Shown here piece by piece: positions 32,612 to 39,299 of a DNA stretch of 40,446 nt (its first letter is position 1; every line of letters starts with the position of its first letter). Where the stretch lies: the NCBI GenBank assembly GCA_016870595.1, contig VGBI01000013.1, positions 1-40,446 of the forward strand, given 5' to 3'. The position numbers were made by a program, and so were the translations under genes. This DNA is from Actinomycetota bacterium. GTDB taxonomy: Bacteria; Actinomycetota; Acidimicrobiia; IMCC26256; PALSA-555. The notes beneath the pieces are model-generated. The model searched no databases. It saw only the letters and a program-made list of their open reading frames with translations, and had not been told where the DNA came from.

Positions 32612-34125
32612 GGGGTCACCCCGATGCGGGCGACCGGCTCGGGCGCGGCCTGGCGGCGTAGCAGCGCCCGCTCGAGCGCGTGCCACAGCACCGTGCGGGT
32701 CTCGCGGGGGTCGATGAGCTCGTCGAAGCCGAGCGACCCCGCCGACCGGTACGACGCGTCGAGCTCGGCCTGGCGCAGGCGCGCCGCCTCGTCCTCGGCC
32801 GCGCCGGTCGCCCGGCTCATGGCCGCCGCCCCCATCGCCCCCATCGTCACCCCCGGGTACGCGAACACCGACGACTGCCCGTCGAAGCCGATCATGGCCA
32901 TCACCATCGATCCGAAGCCGTAGGCCTTGCGCATGGTCACCTGCAGCTTCGGCACGGTGGCCTGGTGCTGGGCCGCGAACATGCGGGCGCCGCTGCGCAG
33001 GATCCCCCGCCGCTCCGAGGCGCTGCCCGGCATGACCCCGGGGTTGTCGGCCAGGAACACCAGCGGCAGGTGGAACGCGTCGGCCACCTGGATGAAGTGC
33101 GCGGCCTTGTCGGCGCCGTCGGCGTCGACCGAGCCCGCGAGCACCTTGGGCTGGTTCGCGACCACGGCCACCGGGTGGCCGCCGAGGCGGGCCAGCACGC
33201 ACAGCACCGATCGGCCGAAGTCGGGCTGCACCTCGAACGCCGAGCCCGCGTCGAACACCACGTCGATGACGTCGCGCATCTCGTAGACCCGCCGACCGTT
33301 GCGGGGCACGAGGTCGAGGAGCTCGGGCACCGGGCGCGGCCCGAGGTCGGTGCCGGCGGTGTCGTCGGGCGGGTACGACCACGCCGACGACGGGAAGTAC
33401 CGCAGGTACGCCCGCACCAGGTCGAGCGCAGCGGCGTCGTCGGGGGCGACGTTGTGGATCAGCCCGCTCGCGATCGCCACGGCCGGACCGCCGAGGTCCT
33501 CCTTGGTGATCTGCTCACCGATCGACTCGAACACCACCGGCGGCCCGGCGGTGAAGATCGCCGCGTGCGCGCTCATCACGGTGAAGTCCGACATCGGCGC
33601 GACCAACGCGCCGTGCCCGGCCGACGCGCCGAGCACCGCGGTCACGAGCGGCACGCGTCCCGAGCAGGTCGCCTGCGCGAGCAGGTCGGTGGGCGCGCGA
33701 CCGTGGGCCCGGCCGTCGGCCCGGTAGCCGGCACCCTCGAGCATCATCACGAGTGGCACCCGGTCGGCCACCGCGAGCTCGGCCACGCGGTAGCGCTTCG
33801 CGTTGGCGGCCTGGCCGATCGTGCCCGCCTTGGTGGTGAAGTCCTCGGCCGCGACCATGACCGGGCTGCCGTCGATGCGACCCGACCCCATCACGATCGC
33901 GTCGGCGGGGATCTCGGGCCCGCCGACCAGCGTGCCCAGCTCCACGAACGAGCCCGGGTCGAGCAGGTGGTCGATGCGGGCCCGGGCGTCGAGCTTGCCC
34001 GCGGCCCGGTGCTTGGCGAGGCGCTCGGGCCCACCCATGGCCCGGGCCGCGGCCCGGCGCGCCTCGAGGTCGGCGAGCGTGGTCTCCCACTCGGCCGCTC
34101 CGTCCCCCCGGCCCGCTGCGGCCAC
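32608..34125 (-). CDS. Acyl-CoA carboxylase beta subunit (carboxyltransferase)
   Basis: 505 residues, a full-length carboxyltransferase of the PccB/AccD type with N and C crotonase-like halves: EDFTTKAGTIGQ, LGASAGHGALVAPMSDF, then NQPKVLAGSVDADGADKAAHFIQ, LADNPGVMPG and VTMRKAYGFGSMVMA. It moves CO2 from biotin to an acyl-CoA. No biotin carboxylase/carrier gene is nearby, so it would use an alpha subunit encoded elsewhere, as is common in Actinobacteria. The substrate is unknown; propionyl-, methylcrotonyl- or longer acyl-CoA are possible. GTG start with GGGGGGAC upstream. First gene of a four-gene operon with the double CoA-transferase, thiolase-like protein and DUF35. Confidence 0.88.
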   Translation of the reverse strand: MAAAGRGDGAAEWETTLADLEARRAAARAMGGPERLAKHRAAGKLDARARIDHLLDPGSFVELGTLVGGPEIPADAIVMGSGRIDGSPVMVAAEDFTTKAGTIGQAANAKRYRVAELAVADRVPLVMMLEGAGYRADGRAHGRAPTDLLAQATCSGRVPLVTAVLGASAGHGALVAPMSDFTVMSAHAAIFTAGPPVVFESIGEQITKEDLGGPAVAIASGLIHNVAPDDAAALDLVRAYLRYFPSSAWSYPPDDTAGTDLGPRPVPELLDLVPRNGRRVYEMRDVIDVVFDAGSAFEVQPDFGRSVLCVLARLGGHPVAVVANQPKVLAGSVDADGADKAAHFIQVADAFHLPLVFLADNPGVMPGSASERRGILRSGARMFAAQHQATVPKLQVTMRKAYGFGSMVMAMIGFDGQSSVFAYPGVTMGAMGAAAMSRATGAAEDEAARLRQAELDASYRSAGSLGFDELIDPRETRTVLWHALERALLRRQAAPEPVARIGVTP

Positions 34126-34241
34126 GTCCGTCCCCCCGTCGTCCCGGCCCGGAGCCGTACCGATCGTCGTCGACGAACCCTAGGCTGTGTGCACGTCCCA
34201 CCGGCTCGCCGGGGCGCCCGGCCGATGGGAGCACCACCGCC

Positions 34242-34508
34242 GACGGGCCCAACCGGCTCCCGGCCCCCGCGCCCCACCCCTGGTGGCGGGCCCTGGTCGC
34301 CCAGATGGTCCACTTCTTCGCGCTGATGCTGTGGGCAGCCGCGGCCCTGGTCTGGATCGGCGGGCTCCCCGTCCCCGCCGCGGCCATCGCTGCGGTCGTG
34401 GTGATCAACGGCGGCTTCTCGTTCGTGCAGGAGTTCCGGGCCGAGCGCATGGCCACGCAGCTGCGCGCGCTGCTCCCCCGGCGGGCCGCTCAGGTGGGGG
34501 CGTCGTAG
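34242..34508 (+). pseudogene. P-type cation ATPase N-terminal remnant
   Basis: The frame reads like the start of a P-type cation ATPase: DGPNRLP, a linker ending WWRALVAQ, then two membrane helices MVHFFALMLWAAAALVWIGG and AAIAAVVVINGGFSFVQE followed by FRAERMATQLRALLPRRAAQV. The match stops there with GAS and a TAG, so the actuator, phosphorylation (DKTG) and nucleotide domains are missing. The part from the ATG at 34305 (67 codons) could still be made as a small two-helix protein. No in-frame ATG or GTG lies upstream; a TAGGCT box at 34181 is followed by out-of-frame GTGs, suggesting a frameshift. It overlaps the convergent sulfotransferase by 19 bases. Confidence 0.7.
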
Positions 34509-35380
34509 CCAACCGTCGCCGCGGTCGGCCCGCACACCGACCACACGGTGGCGACCCCCGTCGGGTCGGGCGGCGGCCCACCCGTCCGGGGCGCCATCTC
34601 CGCCGCCCGTCGGTCGAAGCCCGGGTGGCGGGCCGGGTCGAGCCCGGCGAACCCGCACAGCGCGGCCAGTGAGTCCCGCGGCGACGCCACCAGGTCCTCG
34701 TAGCGGAGGTGCCACACCCGGTCGGGCGCGAGCCCGGCGAGGTCGGTTGCGGCGATGCGGGTCTCCTCCTCCCAGATGCGGGCCGCCAGCTCGATGGGGT
34801 CGGCCCCCCGGGCCACCGCGTCGGCGACGAGGGTCGGCACGCCCTCCCACTCGATCGTGATCGTGGGGAAGAACGCGACCCGCACCATCGACGCCACCGT
34901 CGCGACCGGGTCGCGCACGAGGTGCACGAACCGCGCGTCGGGATAGAGCGCGTCGAGCGTCGGCACGGCGCGCGAGTTGCGGGTGTTTTTCGACACGAGC
35001 ACCGGCGGCTGGTCGCGTCGCCCCGGCACCCGGTGGTGGTCGAGCGCCCGCCGCAGCGCCCGCAGACGCTCCGGGGAGCGGGCCACCTGGTGCGGTCCGT
35101 CCCCCACCAGCGCGCGGTCGAAGACGACGTAGCCCTCCACCGGGCGGAACGTCCAGCGCGCGCCTGGCCGCTCCTTGCCCGCCTCGGTCCCACGCGGGTG
35201 GAGCCGCGCGAGCGGCGGGAGCCGCTGCGACCAGTTGCTCAGCCAGGTCGTGTCGGGATGACTGCAGAGGAACTCGTAGCACGCCGTGGTGCCCGACCGA
35301 CCGGTGCCGGTCACGAACAGCGGCGGAACCCCGCTCGTGGCCCTCCCCGTCGGCTCACTCCCCGTCGGCTCGCCCGTCAT
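34490..35380 (-). CDS. Sulfotransferase family protein
   Basis: 296 residues. The PAPS 5'-phosphosulfate loop is FVTGTGRSGTTA (22-33) and the 3'-phosphate motif HLVRDPVATVASM, followed by LRYEDLVASP, the usual C-terminal family block. It should transfer sulfate from PAPS to a hydroxyl of a carbohydrate, lipid or small molecule. The start at ATG 35380 has GGGAGGTG upstream. It diverges from an RfbH-like dehydratase gene with inverted repeats in between, so the two may modify one surface glycan or glycolipid. The N-terminal SEPTG repeats are low complexity. Confidence 0.88.
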   Translation of the reverse strand: MTGEPTGSEPTGRATSGVPPLFVTGTGRSGTTACYEFLCSHPDTTWLSNWSQRLPPLARLHPRGTEAGKERPGARWTFRPVEGYVVFDRALVGDGPHQVARSPERLRALRRALDHHRVPGRRDQPPVLVSKNTRNSRAVPTLDALYPDARFVHLVRDPVATVASMVRVAFFPTITIEWEGVPTLVADAVARGADPIELAARIWEEETRIAATDLAGLAPDRVWHLRYEDLVASPRDSLAALCGFAGLDPARHPGFDRRAAEMAPRTGGPPPDPTGVATVWSVCGPTAATVGYDAPT

Positions 35381-35449
35381 CGTCAGCACCTCCCGCCCTG
35401 CCCCCAGAGGTCTGTCGTCCCGATCATGGTCCCACATCCGGGCCCGATC

Positions 35450-35494
35450 GCGGGCATGTGCCCGCAGGCACACGGCCGGGGCAGACTGCGGGCA
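35450..35494. promoter_or_regulatory. Inverted-repeat cluster between sulfotransferase and dehydratase genes
   Basis: GCGGGCA at 35450-35456, its inverse TGCCCGC at 35459-35465, and GCGGGCA again at 35488-35494. The first pair forms a 7-2-7 inverted repeat. The third copy overlaps a CAGACT box (35482-35487) that may be the -10 of the dehydratase gene. Could be an operator for a shared regulator. Confidence 0.4.
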
Positions 35495-35516
35495 CCCGGC
35501 CCCGAGGGAGGAACGC

Positions 35517-36749
35517 GTGACGAACCCACCGAGCGCCGCGACGCCTCCCGAGCGGGTCTTCTACTCGAGCAGCGTCCACGACGAGGCCGAGATCGCCGCG
35601 GTGGTCGAGGTGCTGCGCAGCGGGCCCCAGGGCCTGTGGCCGGGCCGCCGGGTCAACGCGATGGAGCGTCGCGTCGCTGCGCTGTTCGCCAAGGCCGGGG
35701 GCGTGATGGTCAACTCGGGCTCGTCGGCGCTGTACCTCGCGGTGGAGCTCGCCGGGGTCGGACCGGGCGACGAGGTGGTCACCTGCGGGCTGACCTTCTC
35801 CACCGACATCGCGCCGATCGTGCGTGCCGGCGCGGTGCCGGTGCTCGTCGACGCTGCGCCCGACACGTTCTGCATCGACGTCGACCGGATCGGGTCGGCC
35901 ATCACCCCCCGCACCCGGGCCCTGCTCGTCCCCAACCTGATCGGCAACGCGCCCGACTGGGACGCGATCGCCGCGATCGCCGCCCGCCACGACCTCGTCA
36001 CCATCGAAGACTCCGCCGACACGCTCGGGCCCGTGCTGCGGGGCACGCCCACGGGCGCACGCTCGACGTTCACCATCACGAGCTTCGCCAACTCCCACAT
36101 CATCACCTGCGGCGGCGGCGGCGGGATGCTGCTCCTCGACGACGACGCGCTGCGCGACCGCGCCCTGATGCTGCGGCGCTGGGGCCGCCGCTCCGAGGTG
36201 CAGTTCTTCGGGACCCGCCGGGCCGACCACAGCTTCTGGGAGGACCTCGACGGCATCCACTACGACAACCAGTTCATCTTCGACGAGCTGGGCTGGAACT
36301 TCGAGCCCTCCGAGATGGGGGCCGCCTTCGGCCTCGCCCAGCTCGACAAGCTCCCCGCCAACCTGGCCCGCCGCCGCGCCCTGTTCGACGCGTACACCGG
36401 GTTCTTCGCCGGGTACGCCGACCGGTTCCGCCTCCCGCGCCAGACCCCCGACCTCGAGACCGCCTGGCTGGGCTATCCGCTCGTGATCCGACCCGACGCC
36501 GGCTTCGCCCGCCCCGACCTCCAGACCCACCTCGACGCCCACGGCATCGACACCCGCACCGTCTGGACCGGCAACGTGGCCCGCCAGCCGATGCTGCGGG
36601 GCCGCACCGTGATCCTGCCCCCCGACGGGCTCCCCTGCGCCGACGAGGTCATGGCCCGCGGCGTGCTGCTCCCGCTCAGCCACGCCATCGACGACGCCAC
36701 GTTCACGTTCGTCACCGAGGTGCTCACGGACTTCCTGTCCCAGACGTAG
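35517..36749 (+). CDS. DegT-fold PLP enzyme with His at the lysine site (RfbH/ColD-like sugar 3-dehydratase)
   Basis: 410 residues, DegT/DnrJ/EryC1 fold: VNSGSSALYLAVELAGVGPGDEVVTCGLTFS near the N-terminus, IEDSADTLGP with the pyridine Asp, then TSFANSHIITCGGGGGMLLLDDD, and a substrate segment with EPSEMGAAFGLAQLDKL. In aminotransferases of this fold the PLP Lys lies in SFH-x-x-K; here it is His194. RfbH/DdhC (E1) and ColD have His at that site and act as PMP-dependent 3-dehydratases or deoxygenases on NDP-sugars. RfbH also needs [2Fe-2S] cysteines, which I do not see in a cluster, so ColD-like one-enzyme chemistry is possible. GTG start with GGAGG five bases upstream. No reductase partner is visible nearby. 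Confidence 0.85.
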   Translation: MTNPPSAATPPERVFYSSSVHDEAEIAAVVEVLRSGPQGLWPGRRVNAMERRVAALFAKAGGVMVNSGSSALYLAVELAGVGPGDEVVTCGLTFSTDIAPIVRAGAVPVLVDAAPDTFCIDVDRIGSAITPRTRALLVPNLIGNAPDWDAIAAIAARHDLVTIEDSADTLGPVLRGTPTGARSTFTITSFANSHIITCGGGGGMLLLDDDALRDRALMLRRWGRRSEVQFFGTRRADHSFWEDLDGIHYDNQFIFDELGWNFEPSEMGAAFGLAQLDKLPANLARRRALFDAYTGFFAGYADRFRLPRQTPDLETAWLGYPLVIRPDAGFARPDLQTHLDAHGIDTRTVWTGNVARQPMLRGRTVILPPDGLPCADEVMARGVLLPLSHAIDDATFTFVTEVLTDFLSQT

Positions 36750-36778
36750 CCCGGACGTCGTCTGGCGCAAGAGGTCTG

Positions 36779-36790
36779 AGCGGATCCGCT
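36779..36790. promoter_or_regulatory. 12-bp perfect palindrome, candidate operator
   Basis: AGCGGATCCGCT reads the same on both strands and spans about -35 to -24 relative to the predicted start of transcription at 36814. That is a typical repressor position for autoregulation by the HTH protein encoded immediately downstream. Confidence 0.5.
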
Positions 36791-36801
36791 TATTGTCCCG
36801 G

Positions 36802-36807
36802 TAGGCT
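36802..36807 (+). promoter_or_regulatory. -10 element (TAGGCT) for the HTH/nucleotidyltransferase pair, leaderless
   Basis: TAGGCT, 6 bases (GACGTC), then the GTG at 36814. The upstream palindrome overlaps the -35 region. Confidence 0.5.
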
Positions 36808-36813
36808 GACGTC

Positions 36814-37101
36814 GTGCTCTCCGGTCGGACACTGCGCGATCTTCGACTGACTGCAGGACTCAGCCAGGTCGAAGTGGCGCGTCGGGTGGGGATCGTGGCG
36901 ACGGTGTTGAGCGCCTACGAACGCGGTCGTCGTCAACCGTCGGTGGAGGTCGCCGGACGGATCATCGAGGCGCTGGGCTACGACATCACCTTCGTCCGCC
37001 GACTCGACCCGGAGGTCCAGGCGCGCCGACTCGTCGATGTCCTGACGTTGGCCGAAGCGCTCCCCTACCGACCCCGTCCGTTGGCGACGGCGCGGTGGTG
37101 A
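36814..37101 (+). CDS. XRE/Cro-C1-family HTH regulator, antitoxin candidate
   Basis: 95 residues. A helix-turn-helix lies at about 6-58: LRDLRLTAGLSQVEVARRVGIVATVLSAYERGRRQPSVEVAGRIIEALG, with the XRE recognition pattern SQVEVA and VLSAYERG. The last 35 residues are a short tail (LDPEVQARRLVDVLTLAEALP) suited to neutralising a partner. It ends 4 bases before the nucleotidyltransferase gene, so the pair is one transcript. The promoter palindrome supports autorepression. Its GC looks lower than that of neighbours; a line inside the next gene counts 62%. Antitoxin function is inferred from the layout. Confidence 0.85.
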   Translation: MLSGRTLRDLRLTAGLSQVEVARRVGIVATVLSAYERGRRQPSVEVAGRIIEALGYDITFVRRLDPEVQARRLVDVLTLAEALPYRPRPLATARW

Positions 37102-37105
37102 CGAG

Positions 37106-37642
37106 ATGACCACGCTCGTCGATCAGGTCCTCGCCATCGGAGCAGCGCTGGATGACGGCGGGATCCACTGGGCACTCGGAGGGGCTCTGGCTCTGGCCTA
37201 CGCCACCGAAGAACCACGCGGGACGCGCGACATCGATGTGAACGTATTCGTTCCCTCTGCATCGGTGGCGCACGTGTTCGCCGCACTTCCAACGGAGATC
37301 GCACACTCCTCCGACGACGAACAGTCCGTCGTGGACTCCGACCAGGTCCGTCTTTGGTGGGACGACACCCCGGTCGACCTGTTCTTCGCAGCATCCGACT
37401 TCCACATGCAGGTCGCCGGCAGAACCCGACGGGTGCCCTTCGCCGGCAGCCATGTGAACGTCCTCGGCGCCGAAGATCTGGCCGTGTTCAAGGCCCTGTT
37501 CGATCGGTCGAGGGATTGGGTCGACATCGACGAGATGACTGCCGCCGGGGCACTCGATCGAACGGTGGCGGCCGAGCGCCTCGCATCACTTCTGGATCGC
37601 CCTGACCCTCGTATCGACCGCCTCGCCGGTACCGGCAGGTGA
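37106..37642 (+). CDS. AbiEii/MenT-like nucleotidyltransferase, toxin candidate
   Basis: 178 residues of nucleotidyltransferase fold. The core HWALGGALALAYATEEPRGTRDIDVNVF gives the G-G loop (25-26) and metal Asp pair (Asp42, Asp44); a third carboxylate is Asp91 in PVDLFFA. AEDLAVFKALFDRSRDWVDI later is the usual helical end of this family. Relatives include AbiEii and MenT toxins, which add nucleotides to tRNA, and MNT antitoxins of HEPN/MNT pairs. With an HTH gene just before it, the toxin role of a type II/IV-like module is more likely than an MNT antitoxin, since no HEPN gene is adjacent. Target unknown. Confidence 0.82.
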   Translation: MTTLVDQVLAIGAALDDGGIHWALGGALALAYATEEPRGTRDIDVNVFVPSASVAHVFAALPTEIAHSSDDEQSVVDSDQVRLWWDDTPVDLFFAASDFHMQVAGRTRRVPFAGSHVNVLGAEDLAVFKALFDRSRDWVDIDEMTAAGALDRTVAAERLASLLDRPDPRIDRLAGTGR

Positions 37643-37731
37643 GTTCGGGTTGCGCGCCACATTCCACCTGCGGTGCCCAGGTCCGATCCCGACGCCGGAA
37701 GGGTTCACGCGCCCGGGGGGTTGACGTCCTC

Positions 37732-38637
37732 GTGCCCCCGCTGCCGCGCGTCATCGACCCGTTCGGGATCGCGACGCGGGCCGGGCCCTGGATCGACGAT
37801 CGCCTCGCCGGCGTGCGCACCGCCATGGCCACCACGCTGCGCGACCGGGTCGGCGGCCCCGACCTCGAGGCCCGCCGCGACGAGATCCTCGCCGAGACCG
37901 GCCCGCCGTGGTTCGCCGACGACAGCCCGGTGCGGGTCGTCCACGCCGACCCTGCGATGTTCGTCGGCGGGCTCCTCGCGGTGTTCCGCCAGACCCTGCA
38001 CCCCCGGGCCATGGCCGGCGTCGCCCAGCACAGCCGCTACCGCGAGGACCCGTGGGGTCGCCTCCACCGCACCGGCCACTTCCTCGGCGCGATCACCTTC
38101 GGCACCCGCGCCACCGCCGAGCGGGCCATCGCCGGGGTCCGGGCCATCCACACCCGGGTCACCGGCGTCGACGACCGCGGCGCGCCCTACGCGGCGAGCG
38201 ACCCGCACCTGCTGCTGTGGGTCCACTGCGCCGAGGTCGAGAGCTTCGTCACCGCGCACCGCGCCTACGGCGTCGAGCGGCTCGACCCCGCCGACCGCGA
38301 CCGCTACGTCGCCGACATGGCCACGGTCGCCGAGGCGCTCGGCTCCGAGCCGGCGCCCCGGTCGCAGCGCGACCTCACCGATGCGCTGCGGGCCTTCGGT
38401 CCCGAGCTGCGGGCCACCGCCGACGCCCGCCGGGCCGCCCGCTACCTCATCGTGCCGCCGGGCCTGTCGGTCGCCGAGCGGGTGGGCTACGCGCCGCTCG
38501 TCGCCGCCGCGATCGCGCTGCTGCCGGTCGAGACCCGGCTGCGCCTGCGCCTCCCGTTCACGCCGGTGGGCGACCGCCTCGTGGTGCCGCCGGTCACCGC
38601 GGGCACGCTGCGCATCGCCCGCTGGCTCGCCGCGTGA
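37732..38637 (+). CDS. MpaB/Lcp-type oxygenase (DUF2236 family)
   Basis: 301 residues from GTG 37732. The family core is visible: DPWGRLHRTGHFLGAITFG (about 104-122), a helical region with RAIHTRVTG, then DPHLLLWVHCAEVESFVTAHRAYG, in which the His residues are candidates for the heme-b ligand and acid-base site. DUF2236 proteins include rubber oxygenase Lcp and fungal MpaB, which cleave or oxidise isoprenoid chains. Substrate unknown. The start is uncertain because the frame is open to 37639; the residues before GTG 37732 show no conservation I recognise. Its stop overlaps the methyltransferase start by GTGA. Confidence 0.82.
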   Translation: MPPLPRVIDPFGIATRAGPWIDDRLAGVRTAMATTLRDRVGGPDLEARRDEILAETGPPWFADDSPVRVVHADPAMFVGGLLAVFRQTLHPRAMAGVAQHSRYREDPWGRLHRTGHFLGAITFGTRATAERAIAGVRAIHTRVTGVDDRGAPYAASDPHLLLWVHCAEVESFVTAHRAYGVERLDPADRDRYVADMATVAEALGSEPAPRSQRDLTDALRAFGPELRATADARRAARYLIVPPGLSVAERVGYAPLVAAAIALLPVETRLRLRLPFTPVGDRLVVPPVTAGTLRIARWLAA

Positions 38638-39284
38638 GCAGTCCCGGCCCCGACCCCGAACCCGAATCCGAGGCGGTCTTCCCGCCCGGGTTCTTCGACC
38701 GCGCCGACCCCACCCCCGACACCGAGTTCTACGCCTGGCCCCGGATCGTCACCCACATCGACGACGCCGCCATCGCCGCGGTCGGCGTCCTGTACGAGGA
38801 GCTCGGGCTCGACGGCGCCGTGCTCGACCTCATGGGCTCGTGGGTCTCGCACTTCCGCACCACGCCTGCACACCTCACCGTGCTCGGCCTCAACGCGGAC
38901 GAGCTCGCCCGCAACCACCAGGCCGCCGCCGCGGTCGTGCACGACTGCAACCGCACGCCCGGTCTCCCCTTCGGGGCCGCCGCGTTCGATGCCGCCACCT
39001 GCTGCGTCTCGGTCGACTACCTCACCCGGCCGCTCGAGGTGTTCGACGACGTCGCCCGGGTGCTGCGCCCGGGGGCGCCGTTCGTGTGCACCTTCTCGAA
39101 CCGCTGCTTCCCCACCAAGGCGATCCGGGGCTGGCTCGCCACCGACGACGACGGCCACCTCGCGATCGTCGCCGCCTACTTCCGCCTCGCCAGCGGCTTC
39201 ACCGAGCCGGTCGCGCTGCAGGTCACGCCGCCCGGGCACCGGGGCGACCCGCTCTTCGCGGTCTGGGCCCGCCGCGCCGGGTAG
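38634..39284 (+). CDS. Class I SAM-dependent methyltransferase-like protein
   Basis: 216 residues. The SAM core: AVLDLMGSWVSHF (motif I), VLGLNADELARN (motif II), PFGAAAFDAATCCVSVDYLTRPLEVFDDVARVLRPGAPFVCTFSNRCFPTKAI for motifs III-V. Motif I lacks the usual G-x-G-x-G, having DLMGSWVSH, as in a group of plant and bacterial UbiE-like proteins of unknown reaction. It starts with GTG overlapping the MpaB-type stop, so they are co-translated. It may methylate the oxygenase product, or the Gly-poor motif I may mean it binds another ligand. Confidence 0.7.
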   Translation: MSSPGPDPEPESEAVFPPGFFDRADPTPDTEFYAWPRIVTHIDDAAIAAVGVLYEELGLDGAVLDLMGSWVSHFRTTPAHLTVLGLNADELARNHQAAAAVVHDCNRTPGLPFGAAAFDAATCCVSVDYLTRPLEVFDDVARVLRPGAPFVCTFSNRCFPTKAIRGWLATDDDGHLAIVAAYFRLASGFTEPVALQVTPPGHRGDPLFAVWARRAG

Positions 39285-39299
39285 CCCGGGCTGGCTGCC

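Noticed and set aside
34187-34672. A GTG frame right after TAGGCT at 34181, as the start of the ATPase-like gene.
   Set aside because: It is out of frame with the membrane helices and gives an Arg/Pro-rich product. It may be the original start before a frameshift, but it is not a gene now.
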